33,035 nt of DNA from Planctomycetota bacterium. Its GTDB lineage: Bacteria; Planctomycetota; UBA11346. A program made the position numbers and the translations under genes. Shown in pieces: positions 15,352 to 23,860 of this stretch. How positions within the stretch are numbered: the first letter of the stretch is position 1; every line of letters begins with the position of its first letter. Below the pieces are notes generated by a model. It saw only the letters and a list, made by a program, of their open reading frames with translations. It ran no database searches and was not told the origin of the DNA. The stretch lies in assembly GCA_025055595.1 (NCBI GenBank), contig JANWWU010000006.1, positions 1 through 33,035 of the forward strand, written 5' to 3'.

Positions 15352-16842
15352 TCAATCGATCGCCGCCTGTTCGCCGGTGCGCAGGACATCGACGATCGCC
15401 TGCGCGCTGTCGGCGTCGTGGAGCCGTTCGACGACGAAGGCGCTGTTCTCCAGCATCTCGGCGATGCGCGCCTGCAGCCGCTGATGGACGCGCGGCTGCC
15501 CGGCCGGGGTCAGCAGGATGAAGAACAGGCGCGCGCGCTCAGGGCTGCCATCGACCGGCACCCCCTGCTCGGCGCGCGCGAACACGAGCAGCGGCCGCTC
15601 CAGCCCGGCGAGGCGGGCGTGCGGCATCGCGATGCCGCGGCCGAGATAGGTGCAGGCCAGGCGCTCGCGCTCGATCACCGCCTGCGCGATGGTCTCGGCC
15701 GGCAGCGGCAGCTCCTCCGCCGGCACGCGGGTGAGCGCCAGCCGCGCCGCCTGGGCGATCGAGCCGGCGCTGAGCCCGAGCACCACCCGCCCGGGCGTGA
15801 TCGCATCGGCGACCGACAGCTGCAGCTCGGTCTCGAACTCGTCGGACACCGTGCCGATCAGCTCCTCGATGACGTCCTCGAAGCTGACCAGGCCGACCCA
15901 CTGCCCGGCGCCGTCGGTGAGCAGGGCGACCTGCTGGCGGCGCCGCTGCAGTTCGGCGAGCAGCTGCTCGAGCGGCGTGCTGTCGGCGGCGACGAAGGCC
16001 GGCCGCGCCAGCGCGCGGACCTCCGGCTCGCGGCCCTCGGCGAGCGCGAACAGCAGGTCCTTGACGTGGACGATGCCGCTGGGCATCGCGCCCTCGGCCT
16101 CGATCAGCGGGAAGCGCGACAGCCGCGACTCGCGGATCACCGCGAGGTTCTCGGCCCAGGAGCGGCGGGCGTCGAGCACCCGCACCTGCCGCGCCGGCCG
16201 CATCGCGTCGCGCGCCTTGAGCTCGCCGAGGTCGAAGACATTCTCGATGTAGAGCAAGCGACGGAACGACAGCAGGCCGCCGGCCTGCGAGCGGTCGAGG
16301 ATGATCCGCAGCTCGTCGACGCTGTGCCGCTCGTGCGGCTGGTACTCGGGGAAGCCGAGCAGGCGCACCAGCAGGTTGGCGAGGCGGTTGAGGACCCACA
16401 GCGGCAGGAAGAACAGGCGGCGGAAGACGAGCAGCGGCCGCGCGCACCACAGCGCGGCGCGGTCGGAGACCCGGATCGCCAGCGACTTCGGCACCAGCTC
16501 GCCGAGGACGATGTGCGCGCCGGCGACCAGCACATAGGAGACGAGCATCGCCGCGATCATGCGCGCGAGGGACGGCTGCTCGCCCTGCACCGCCAGCGTC
16601 GCCAGCTGTCCGACCATCCCGAGGGCGACGCTCGCCAGCGTGATGCCGACCTGGCATACCGCGAGGTAGTCATCGAGCCGCGCCTGGATGTCGGCGACCA
16701 GCCGCGCCCGCGGGTCGCCCCGCTCGATCAGCTCCTCGACGCGCGAAGAGCGCACGCGGACGATCGCGAACTCGGCGAGGACGAAGAAGCCATTGAGCGC
16801 CAGCAGGACGAGGATGGCGACGGCGTAGCCGACGAACTCCAT
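15352..16842 (-). CDS. CNNM/CorC-type membrane protein with CBS pair fused to a PTS EIIA-2 domain
   Basis: A 496-residue three-part protein. Residues 1-190 are the CNNM (DUF21) transmembrane domain (NGFFVLAEFAIVRVRSSRV, LGELVPKSLAIRVSDRAA), associated with Mg/Co or other cation transport. Residues about 205-335 are a CBS-domain pair (ARDAMRPARQVRVL, SRFPLIE, GIVHVKDLL, QQVALLTD, GLVSFEDVIEELIGTVSDE), a nucleotide sensor. Instead of the usual CorC-HlyC tail, residues 355-490 form a fructose/Ntr-type PTS EIIA domain; YLGRGIAMPHAR carries His408, the expected phosphohistidine. Related fusions of EIIA to other transporters are known; this one suggests control by PTS phosphorylation. The start is the ATG at 16842. 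TATGGT (16851-16856 on plus) lies 8 bases upstream with no Shine-Dalgarno, a possible leaderless promoter. Confidence 0.9.
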   Translation of the reverse strand: MEFVGYAVAILVLLALNGFFVLAEFAIVRVRSSRVEELIERGDPRARLVADIQARLDDYLAVCQVGITLASVALGMVGQLATLAVQGEQPSLARMIAAMLVSYVLVAGAHIVLGELVPKSLAIRVSDRAALWCARPLLVFRRLFFLPLWVLNRLANLLVRLLGFPEYQPHERHSVDELRIILDRSQAGGLLSFRRLLYIENVFDLGELKARDAMRPARQVRVLDARRSWAENLAVIRESRLSRFPLIEAEGAMPSGIVHVKDLLFALAEGREPEVRALARPAFVAADSTPLEQLLAELQRRRQQVALLTDGAGQWVGLVSFEDVIEELIGTVSDEFETELQLSVADAITPGRVVLGLSAGSIAQAARLALTRVPAEELPLPAETIAQAVIERERLACTYLGRGIAMPHARLAGLERPLLVFARAEQGVPVDGSPERARLFFILLTPAGQPRVHQRLQARIAEMLENSAFVVERLHDADSAQAIVDVLRTGEQAAID

Positions 16843-16929
16843 CGCCGGCGACCATAGGCGCGCCGCCGCCCACGGAATGCGCAGCGCAGCCGACGATGGA
16901 GCCGAGCTGCCGGCGACTAGGCTGCGCCC

Positions 16930-18120
16930 ATGCCGCAGCCGCTGCCGCCCTGCCCCCACCTCGCGCAGAACTATGCGCGCCAGCCCGTCCGCTTCGTCCG
17001 CGGCCAGGGCGTGTGGCTCTACGACGAGCAGGGCCGGGCCTACCTCGACGGCTTCGCTGGCGTCGCGGTCAGCTGCCTCGGCCACGCGCACCCGGCGCTG
17101 GTGCGCGCGATCAGCGAGCAGGCCGCCACCCTGCTGCACACCAGCAACCACTATCACCACCCGCTGCAGGAGCGGCTGGCCGAGCGCCTGGCCCGGCTCT
17201 CCGGCCTGCCGCGCGCCTTCTTCTGCAACAGCGGCACCGAGGCCAACGAGGCGGCGCTCAAGCTCGCCCGCCTGTGGAGCCGGGCCCAGGGCGGCAGCCG
17301 ACCGCGGCTGCTCGCCTGCGAGGGCTCGTTCCACGGCCGCACGCTCGGCTCGCTGGCGCTGACCCACACCCCGAAGTACCGCGAGCCCTTCGCACCGCTG
17401 CCCGCGGTCGACTTCGTGCCCTTCGGCGACGCCGAGGCCCTGGCGCGGGCGATCGACGCGCGCGTCGCCGCAGTGTTCGTCGAGCCGATCCAGGGCGAGG
17501 GCGGGGTGCGCGTGCCGCCGCCGGGATATCTGGCGCGGGTGCGCGAGCTGTGCACGCAGCACGGCGCGCTGCTCGTCGCCGACGAAGTGCAGACCGGCAT
17601 CGGCCGCACCGGCCGGATGTTCGCCTGCGAGCACGAGGGCGTGCGGCCCGATGTCCTGTGCCTGGCCAAGGGCCTCGGCGGCGGGGTGCCGATCGGCGCC
17701 GTCCTCATGCAGGAGGAGGTGGCGGCCCTGCTCGGCCCGGGTCTGCACGGCACGACCTTCGGCGGCAACCAGCTCGCCTGCGCGGCGGCGCTCGCCGTAC
17801 TCGCGGTCGTCGATGATCCGGCGCTGCTGGCGGCGGTGCGCGCGCACGGCGAGCGCTTGCGACGGCGCCTGGCCGAGATCTTCCCGGAGGCGCTGGCGGT
17901 GCGCGGCCAGGGCCTGCTGATCGGCGTGCAGCTGCCCTACGACCCGGCGCCGCTGATCGCTGCCGGCCTCGACCACGGCGTCGTCGTCGGACCGGCGGCC
18001 GGCCAGGTCCTGCGCCTGGCGCCGCCGCTGATCATCAGCGCCGCCGAGTGCGACGAGCTGTGCGCGCGGCTGGCGGCGGCGCGCGCCGCGCTCGACGGCG
18101 CGCGCGCTGCGGCCGGCTAG
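16930..18120 (+). CDS. argD: Acetylornithine/ornithine-type aminotransferase
   Basis: A 396-residue class III PLP-dependent aminotransferase. [18 protein letters not shown] (98-115) binds the cofactor phosphate; the ADEVQTG motif holds Asp218, which contacts the pyridine nitrogen; and Lys247 in CLAKGLGGG forms the Schiff base. [19 protein letters not shown] is also conserved. Size and motifs fit ArgD, which transaminates N-acetylglutamate semialdehyde in arginine synthesis and often acts in lysine synthesis as succinyl-DAP aminotransferase. argJ of the same pathway lies about 6 kb away on the other strand. The ATG at 16930 has TAGGCT (16918-16923) 6 bases upstream and no Shine-Dalgarno, again suggesting a leaderless message. 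Confidence 0.93.
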   Translation: MPQPLPPCPHLAQNYARQPVRFVRGQGVWLYDEQGRAYLDGFAGVAVSCLGHAHPALVRAISEQAATLLHTSNHYHHPLQERLAERLARLSGLPRAFFCNSGTEANEAALKLARLWSRAQGGSRPRLLACEGSFHGRTLGSLALTHTPKYREPFAPLPAVDFVPFGDAEALARAIDARVAAVFVEPIQGEGGVRVPPPGYLARVRELCTQHGALLVADEVQTGIGRTGRMFACEHEGVRPDVLCLAKGLGGGVPIGAVLMQEEVAALLGPGLHGTTFGGNQLACAAALAVLAVVDDPALLAAVRAHGERLRRRLAEIFPEALAVRGQGLLIGVQLPYDPAPLIAAGLDHGVVVGPAAGQVLRLAPPLIISAAECDELCARLAAARAALDGARAAAG

Positions 18121-18196
18121 CCGCCGGCCGCGGCGCATTCGCTGCTGGCGTCGGGTCAGGGGGGCTTATGTTCAGCCCTTTCATCGAAGGAACCGC

Positions 18197-18916
18197 ATGC
18201 CCCGCAGCCTGCTCGCCCTCGTTCTCGCCCTGCCGTTGTGCGCTGGCGACCCCGAACCGCTGACCCTGCCGCCGCCGGCGACGACCGAGGCGACGGCTGC
18301 AGCCCGCGACCTGCGGCAGCAGGTCAGCTACCTGATCGGCATCCGCATCAAGCAGATCATCGACGAGGCGGTCAACGAGGGCGACTTCGATCGTGCGGCG
18401 CTGCTTGCCGGCCTGCGCGACGCCGAGGCCGGCACCGCGGTCGTCCCGTCGGTCGAGGAGCAGCAGCGGCTCTTCGCCGCCTATGAGCAGGAGCTGGCGG
18501 CCCGCAAGCAGGCGGCCGCCGACGGACGGCAGGCCGATAACGCCGCCTACCTCGCCGAGCACGGCAAGCAGCCGGGCGTGATCACGACCGCGAGCGGCCT
18601 GCAGTACGAGGTGCTCAAGCGCGGCCCGGAGGGCGGAAAACGGCCGTCCGCGACCAGCACGGTGCGCGTGCACTACGTCGGCACCAAGCGCGACGGCACG
18701 GTGTTCGACAGCAGCCGGGCGCGCGGCAAGCCCGCGGAGTTCCCGCTCAACGGCGTGATCAAGGGCTGGACCGAGGGCCTGCAGCTGATGCGCGAGGGCG
18801 ATGTCTTCCGTTTCACCATCCCGAGCGACCTGGCCTACGGCGCGCATGCCCCGCCGAGCATCGGCCCCGATCAGATCCTGATCTTCGAGGTCGAGCTGCT
18901 CAAGGTGCTGAACTGA
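18197..18916 (+). CDS. FKBP-type peptidyl-prolyl isomerase, exported (FkpA/Mip-like)
   Basis: A 239-residue protein that would speed proline isomerisation of envelope proteins. Residues 1-16 are a signal peptide (SLLALVLALPLCAGD). Residues 20-120 are helical and match the dimerisation arm of FkpA/Mip. Residues 125-239 are the FKBP domain: VRVHYVGTKRDGTVFDSS, FPLNGVIKGWTEGLQLMREG, FTIPSDLAYG and ILIFEVELLKV, the usual active-site framework. AAGGA lies 5 bases before the ATG at 18197. The waaA gene starts 15 bases after its stop, so they are probably one transcript. Confidence 0.93.
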   Translation: MPRSLLALVLALPLCAGDPEPLTLPPPATTEATAAARDLRQQVSYLIGIRIKQIIDEAVNEGDFDRAALLAGLRDAEAGTAVVPSVEEQQRLFAAYEQELAARKQAAADGRQADNAAYLAEHGKQPGVITTASGLQYEVLKRGPEGGKRPSATSTVRVHYVGTKRDGTVFDSSRARGKPAEFPLNGVIKGWTEGLQLMREGDVFRFTIPSDLAYGAHAPPSIGPDQILIFEVELLKVLN

Positions 18917-18931
18917 GCCGACGGGTGCGCG

Positions 18932-20206
18932 GTGGCGGCCGCGGCGCGCGCGCGCTGGTGGTTCCTCGTCCTCGGTGCCGTGCAGGCCTTGGGCCTGCCG
19001 CTGCTGGCGCTGGCCCTGCTGCACCGCCTCTGGGTGCGCCGGCGCGCCCTGCTCGGCTGCGCCGCCAAGCTCCGCGGCGAGGCCCCGCCCTGCCGCGACC
19101 GCCCGCTCGTCGTCCACGGGGTCTCGCTCGGCGAGGTCGCGCTGCTGGGGCCCCTGCTGCCGCAGCTGCCGGCGCCGCGCCTGCTCACCACGACGACCGA
19201 GACCGGCTGGCAGGGTCTAGCGCGCTATGCCGGCGAGCGGCGCGCGTTCTGGCCCTTCGATCTGCCGTGGGCGGTCGCGCGCTTCCTGCGCCGCACGCGG
19301 CCGCGCGCGATCGTCCTGCTCGAGGCCGAGCTGTGGCCGCTGATGCTGCTGGCGGCGCGTGCTCGCGGCGTGCCGGTGATCGTGCTCAACGCCCGGCTCA
19401 GCGAGCGCAGCTTCCGGCGCTGGTCGCGCCTGCGTCCGCTGGCGAAGCGCCTGATCGGGTCGCTCTCCCTGGTCGTCGCCCAGGACGCAGCGTACGCCGC
19501 GCGCTTCGCCGCGCTCGGCGTGCCGCGCGCCCGCGTCGCGGTCGCCGGCTCGCTCAAGGCCGACATGGTGCGCGTCGCCGAGCCGGCGGCGGTGCGCGCC
19601 GAAGCCGAGCGCCTCGCCCTGGCCGAGGCTCCGCCCTTCCTCATCGCCTCGACCAGCGAACCAGAAGAGGAGCCGCTGATCGCCGCCTGGCGCGCCCATG
19701 CCCGCCACTGGCCGCTGCTCATCGTGCCGCGCCACCCCGAGCGCGGCGCGGCGCTGCTGCAGCTCTGCCAGCGCCTCGGGGTCGCGGCGCGCCGCTCGAG
19801 CCTCGCCGCGGCCGGCGCCGGCGACGCGATCATCGTCGACGAGATCGGACGCCTCGCCGCGCTCTACGGCTGGTGCGCGCTGCACAACGGGATCGCGATC
19901 GTCGGCGGCTCCCTCGGCAGCGGCCGCGGCGGGCAGAACATGCTCGAGGCCGCCGCCGCCGGCTGCTGCACGGTCGTCGGCTGGGACACCCGCGCCCAGC
20001 CCGAGCCGATGCGCCTGCTGCGCGCGGCGCAGGCCATCGTCGAGCTCGCGCCAGCGACCCTCGCCGAGCAGCTGGCGGCGCTGGTCGCGGACGGCGCGCG
20101 CCGCCGCGCCCTCGGTCGGGCGGCCTGCCGGGCCTGGCAGGAGGGCCGTGGCGCGCTGGCGCGCACCCTTAGGATCCTCCGGCGGAGATCCGATCTTTGC
20201 CGCTGA
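18932..20206 (+). CDS. waaA: 3-deoxy-D-manno-octulosonic acid (Kdo) transferase
   Basis: This 424-residue inner-membrane glycosyltransferase adds Kdo to lipid A precursor, so the organism probably makes LPS. A hydrophobic anchor spans about residues 9-30. VHGVSLGEV (61-69) holds the family's catalytic Glu (E68). TTTTETGW, EAELWPLM (131-138) and the C-terminal GGSLGSGRGGQNMLEAAAAG are the conserved sites of the GT30 fold. Translation starts at GTG 18932, in frame right after the FKBP gene; no better start precedes the anchor. The end overlaps the next small gene by 10 bases. Confidence 0.93.
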   Translation: MAAAARARWWFLVLGAVQALGLPLLALALLHRLWVRRRALLGCAAKLRGEAPPCRDRPLVVHGVSLGEVALLGPLLPQLPAPRLLTTTTETGWQGLARYAGERRAFWPFDLPWAVARFLRRTRPRAIVLLEAELWPLMLLAARARGVPVIVLNARLSERSFRRWSRLRPLAKRLIGSLSLVVAQDAAYAARFAALGVPRARVAVAGSLKADMVRVAEPAAVRAEAERLALAEAPPFLIASTSEPEEEPLIAAWRAHARHWPLLIVPRHPERGAALLQLCQRLGVAARRSSLAAAGAGDAIIVDEIGRLAALYGWCALHNGIAIVGGSLGSGRGGQNMLEAAAAGCCTVVGWDTRAQPEPMRLLRAAQAIVELAPATLAEQLAALVADGARRRALGRAACRAWQEGRGALARTLRILRRRSDLCR

Positions 20207-20508
20207 GCATCGAGCACGCGCTGGCAGCGCTCGCCGGCGTATCCGCCCTCGTCGTCCTCGCCAAGACCGCGGACCGCCTCAGCCGCATCCTCGCGGTCGT
20301 CCTCGTCCTCGCCTGCCTCGGCACCGCCCTCGGGCCGACGCTCAGCGGGCAGGGCTGGCGCGTCGACCTCGCCGCGGTCAGCTGGATCGTCGCCGCGATC
20401 CTCGGCCTCCTCGTCGCCTGGCGCTGCGGACGGCCGGCGCTCGCCGCGCTGATCATCGCCGGCAGCCTCCTCGGCTGCCTGCTCGAGCTCGGCGTCCTCG
20501 CCCGCTGA
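20197..20508 (+). CDS. Small membrane protein of unknown function
   Basis: A 103-residue hydrophobic protein with three or four predicted membrane segments (AALAGVSALVVLA, ILAVVLVLACLGTAL, VSWIVAAILGLLVAW, ALAALIIAGSLLGCLLELG). I do not recognise the family. The start is a TTG at 20197, inside the end of waaA, with GGAG about 9 bases upstream. Translational coupling to waaA is likely and an envelope role possible. Its stop codon abuts the stop of the converging 60-residue ORF. Confidence 0.62.
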   Translation: MPLSIEHALAALAGVSALVVLAKTADRLSRILAVVLVLACLGTALGPTLSGQGWRVDLAAVSWIVAAILGLLVAWRCGRPALAALIIAGSLLGCLLELGVLAR

Positions 20509-20521
20509 TCAGGCCGCGGGC
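20500..20521. terminator. GC hairpin around convergent stops (possible bidirectional terminator)
   Basis: GCCCGC (20500-20505) and GCGGGC (20516-20521) form a 6-bp stem with a 10-base loop that contains TGATCA (20506-20511), the abutting stops of the two converging genes. There is no T-run on either side. Confidence 0.35.
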
Positions 20522-20691
20522 TGCCGCTCCCAGCGCGTCGGGATGCCGCGCTCGCGCCACACCTGGTTGTAGCGTTCGGCGTCGATCGCGCGCAGCAGGC
20601 GCGTCATCAGCACCTGGCCGTCGGCGAGGTGCACGAGGCGAAAGGGCATCGGCAGCAGCTGGGCATCGCCGGTACGGATGGTGTCGATCAT
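20509..20691 (-). CDS. Short unrecognised ORF (60 residues)
   Basis: The ORF encodes MIDTIRTGDAQ followed by a compact Leu/Arg-rich sequence containing PFRLVHLADGQVLMTRLLRA and a basic C-terminus. There is no signal or membrane segment and no family I recognise. Support for a real gene: GAGG lies 8 bases before the ATG at 20691, the stop abuts the converging gene in the same TGATCA pattern as two well-supported gene pairs, and no other gene covers the stretch. It sits 65 bases after the hrpB stop on the same strand. Confidence 0.5.
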   Translation of the reverse strand: MIDTIRTGDAQLLPMPFRLVHLADGQVLMTRLLRAIDAERYNQVWRERGIPTRWERQPAA

Positions 20692-20756
20692 GTCGCAGTC
20701 CTCGACGGGCAGTGCCCGCTGCGCGGACTACGCCAACCCCATGCCAATCTCCGCGG

Positions 20757-23270
20757 CTAGCGTGGCCGCCCGGGCGGCGGGGGGCGGGCGTTGAGCGGGT
20801 CCTCCGGCCAGGCGTGCTTGGGGTAGCGGCCGCGCAGGTCCTTGCGCACCTGCGGGTAGGTGCGCTGCCAGAAGCCGGCGAGGTCGTCGGTGATCTGCTC
20901 GGGGCGGCCGTTGGGCGCCAGCAGGTGCAGCAGGACGCGGATCCGCCCGCCGGCGACGCACGGGGTCTCCCGGCAGCCGAACAGTTCCTGCAGGCGCACG
21001 GCGAGCACCGGCGGGCGCTGCGGGTCGCCGTAGTCGAGGCGGACGCGCGCCCCGCTCGGCACGGCGAGGCGGTCCGGGGCCAGCTCGTCGAGGGCCTGCA
21101 GCCCGGCGTGGCCGAGCAGGCCGCGCAGCCAGGCCTCCCAGGGCAGGGCTTCGAGTTCGGCGCGGCTGCGCTTGCCGGCCGCCGCCGTGCGCAGCAGCTG
21201 CGCGAGGTCGGGCAGCGGCGGCGCGCGCTCGGGACACTGGGCGGCGAGCCAGCGCCAGCGCGCGAGCAGGCGCGCGGCCTCCGGATCGCGGCCGATCACC
21301 GCCTCGGCCTGCGGCGCCAGGTGCTCGGCGAGGCAGTCGGCGACCGCTTGCGGATCGGCTTCGGCGCCGGGGTGGGCGGCGAGCAGCAGGTCGTCCCACC
21401 ACCAGCCGGCGAGGGACTCGACCCGCTGGCGGCCCTCGTCCCAGCTCAGCTGGTCGCGGCGCTGGCGCCGCCCGGGATGGACGGCATCGAGGTCCTGCTC
21501 GTCGACCGCGCAGGCCAGGCGCACCGCCACCGCCGCCCTGCCGGGGGCGCTGAGGCCCTGCACGGCGAGCGCGAGGAACAGCCGCTCGCGTTCCTGCCCG
21601 CGACGCGCGGCGAGCGCGCTGCCGGCGAGCTCGACGGCGATGCCGCCGACCATCTGTGCGCGGTCGCTGTCGGGCGCGCGGCGCACGCAGAGGCGGTCCG
21701 GCCAGGCGGAGAGGCAGAGCCTGGCGATCGTGCGGTGCTCGGTGGTCTCCGGCGGACCTTCGGTGCCGCCGGCCAGGCGCAGGAAGTCGGGCAGCAGGCG
21801 GCGCGCCTCCTGCACCGCGGCGTGGTCGACCCCGGGCTGGCGCGGGGCCCGGTCGAGCAGCTCGAGGCGGTCGAGGACATCGTTCGGCGCGGGGTCGGGC
21901 GGCGGCTCGCCGCGCTGCGGCGGGCGGCGCAGATCGCGGCCGGCGAGGACGGCGGCGAGCCGCGCCGCCAGCCGCGGCAGGCCGGCGTCGGCGCCGGCGA
22001 GCAGCAGGCGGGCGACCCGCGGATGCGCGGGCACCGCGCACAGGCGTTCGCCGAGCGCGGTCAGCGGGCCGTGGCGGCCGGAGCAGGCGCCGAGCAGGTC
22101 GAGCAGCCGCTCGCCGGCCTCCAGGCGCTCCGGCTCGGGGGCCTCGAACCAGGGGAAGCGGCGGGCATCGGCGCCGTGCAGGCGCTTGATCGCCAGCAGC
22201 AACGGCGCGAGATCGACGCGGCGCACCTCCGGCTCCAGCGTCTCCGGCATCCGCGCCTGGACGAGCGGCGACCACAGGCGCAGGCAGCGTCCCGGCGCGC
22301 TGCGGCCGGCGCGGCCGGCGCGCTGGGCAGCGGCGGCGCGCGAGCAGGGCTCGAGGCTGAGGTCGTCGATGCCGCGCGCGGGGTCGAAGCGGTTGACGCG
22401 CTGCAGGCCGCTGTCGATCACGGTGCGGATGCCGGGGATGGTCAGCGAGGTCTCGGCGACATTGGTCGCCAGCACCACCTTGCGGCGCGCCGCGGGGGCG
22501 AGCGCCGCCTCCTGGTCTTCTGGCGGCAGGCCGCCGTGCAGCGGCAGGACGGCGAGGTCGTCGCGGTCGGCGAGGGCGGCGGCGCAGGCCGCGATCTCGC
22601 CGGCTCCCGGCAGGAAGACGAGCAGGTCGCCGGCTTCCGGCCGCGCCGCCTCGCGCAGCACGGCGCTGCGCACGCGCTCCGGCAGGCTGCGCAGGTCGCC
22701 GGCCGGACCCTCGACGATCTGCACCGGGAAGCGCGGGGCGCTGACGCTGATCACCGCGCAGTCCTCGAGGTAGGCGGCGAGCGGCGCGGGGTCGAGGGTG
22801 GCGCTCATGACGACGAGGCGCAGCTCGGGGCGCAGGCCGCGCAGCACGCGCCCGCACCACGCCACGGCGAGATCGCTGTGCAGGCTGCGCTCGTGGAACT
22901 CGTCGAGGATCACGCAGCCGACGCCCGCCAGCAGCGGATCCTCGAGCAGGCGACGGGTGAGCAGGCCCTCGGTGATCACCCACAGGCGGGTGCGCGGGCC
23001 GCCGACCCGCTCGTGGCGCACGGCGTAGCCGACGCCCTCGCCGAGACGCTCGCCGAGCTCGGCGGCGAGCCGCGCCGCCAGGCTGCGCGCGGCGATGCGC
23101 CGCGGCTGCAACAGCAGGATGCTGCCCTCGACGAGCGGCAGCAGCGCCGGCGGCACGCGCGTGCTCTTGCCGGCCCCCGGGTCGGCGACGAGCACGGTCG
23201 CAGGGCGCTGGCGGACGGCCTCGACGATCGCCGGCAGATGGGCGTCGATCGGCAGCGGGTCGCGGCTCAC
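20757..23270 (-). CDS. hrpB: ATP-dependent RNA helicase HrpB-like (DEAH family)
   Basis: An 837-residue DExH-box helicase close in length to E. coli HrpB. GAGKST (32-37) is motif I, LQPRRIAA is motif Ia, and DEFHERSLHSDL (123-134) is motif II in the HrpB spelling. SATL is motif III, NVAETSLTIPGI is motif V, and QRAGRAGR is motif VI. The C-terminal half carries the HrpB-specific domain, ending near FWQRTYPQVRKDLRGRYPKH.WP. The cellular RNA target is not established for the family. The GTG start at 23270 overlaps the purN stop in a GTGA, and codes VSRDPLPID, the right distance before motif I. The frame stays open upstream only as a shadow of purN. Confidence 0.95.
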   Translation of the reverse strand: MSRDPLPIDAHLPAIVEAVRQRPATVLVADPGAGKSTRVPPALLPLVEGSILLLQPRRIAARSLAARLAAELGERLGEGVGYAVRHERVGGPRTRLWVITEGLLTRRLLEDPLLAGVGCVILDEFHERSLHSDLAVAWCGRVLRGLRPELRLVVMSATLDPAPLAAYLEDCAVISVSAPRFPVQIVEGPAGDLRSLPERVRSAVLREAARPEAGDLLVFLPGAGEIAACAAALADRDDLAVLPLHGGLPPEDQEAALAPAARRKVVLATNVAETSLTIPGIRTVIDSGLQRVNRFDPARGIDDLSLEPCSRAAAAQRAGRAGRSAPGRCLRLWSPLVQARMPETLEPEVRRVDLAPLLLAIKRLHGADARRFPWFEAPEPERLEAGERLLDLLGACSGRHGPLTALGERLCAVPAHPRVARLLLAGADAGLPRLAARLAAVLAGRDLRRPPQRGEPPPDPAPNDVLDRLELLDRAPRQPGVDHAAVQEARRLLPDFLRLAGGTEGPPETTEHRTIARLCLSAWPDRLCVRRAPDSDRAQMVGGIAVELAGSALAARRGQERERLFLALAVQGLSAPGRAAVAVRLACAVDEQDLDAVHPGRRQRRDQLSWDEGRQRVESLAGWWWDDLLLAAHPGAEADPQAVADCLAEHLAPQAEAVIGRDPEAARLLARWRWLAAQCPERAPPLPDLAQLLRTAAAGKRSRAELEALPWEAWLRGLLGHAGLQALDELAPDRLAVPSGARVRLDYGDPQRPPVLAVRLQELFGCRETPCVAGGRIRVLLHLLAPNGRPEQITDDLAGFWQRTYPQVRKDLRGRYPKHAWPEDPLNARPPPPGRPR

Positions 23271-23860
23271 GGCTCGGCGAGCAAGCGGGCGAGGACGCGC
23301 GGGTAGAGCTCGCGCTCGGCGGCCTGCACGCGCGCCGCCAGCGTCTCCGGGGTGTCGCCGGGCTGCACGCGCACCGCCTCCTGATCGATGATCGGGCCGC
23401 TGTCGTAGGCGCCCTGTACGAAGTGCACGGTGCAGCCGGTGATCTTGCAGCCGGCGGCGAGCACCGCGCGGTGCACGCGCAGGCCGTACATCCCCTTGCC
23501 ACCGAAGGCCGGCAGCAGGCTCGGATGGATGTTGACGGTGCGCCCGGCCCAGGGCGGCGGCGGGTCCCAGTAGCGCAGCCAGCCGCACATCGCCACCCAC
23601 TCCGCGCCGTGCTCGGCCAGCGCCGGCGCGGGGTCGCCGGCGACGACGCAGGGATGGCCGAGGCGCGCGGCGCGGGCGATGCCGCCGGCGTCGGGGCGGC
23701 TGGCGACGACGACGCAGATCTCCGCGGGGATCGTGCCGTCGGCGCAGCGCTCAGCGAGGTTCTCGTAGGTCGAGCCGGAGCCCGAGAGCAGGATGCCGAG
23801 GCGGCGGCGGGCGGGCATGGCGGCATGCTCGCGCGCTGCTGCGGGCGGCAAGGCGCTCAC
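23267..23860 (-). CDS. purN: Phosphoribosylglycinamide formyltransferase
   Basis: A 197-residue enzyme that transfers a formyl group from 10-formyl-THF to GAR in purine synthesis. ILLSGSGSTYENL binds the phosphoribosyl group. Asn110 and His112 in VNIHPSLLPAFGG and Asp153 in AYDSGPIIDQE match the catalytic triad, and GCTVHFV is also conserved. The GTG at 23860 overlaps the argJ stop (GTGA), as happens again at the purN/hrpB junction, so I take it as the start; an ATG at 23818 would give a protein closer to the N-terminal glycine loop. The fully overlapping arrangement argJ-purN-hrpB indicates co-translation of unrelated housekeeping genes. Confidence 0.95.
   Translation of the reverse strand: MSALPPAAAREHAAMPARRRLGILLSGSGSTYENLAERCADGTIPAEICVVVASRPDAGGIARAARLGHPCVVAGDPAPALAEHGAEWVAMCGWLRYWDPPPPWAGRTVNIHPSLLPAFGGKGMYGLRVHRAVLAAGCKITGCTVHFVQGAYDSGPIIDQEAVRVQPGDTPETLAARVQAAERELYPRVLARLLAEP

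Noticed and set aside
16843-18138. N-terminal extension of the CNNM frame
   Set aside because: Lies antisense to argD, which has complete PLP-enzyme motifs.
19698-23306. Very long plus-strand frame (about 1200 residues)
   Set aside because: Covers parts of waaA, two small genes and all of hrpB on the opposite strand; composition is Arg/Ala-rich without domains, whereas hrpB shows all helicase motifs.
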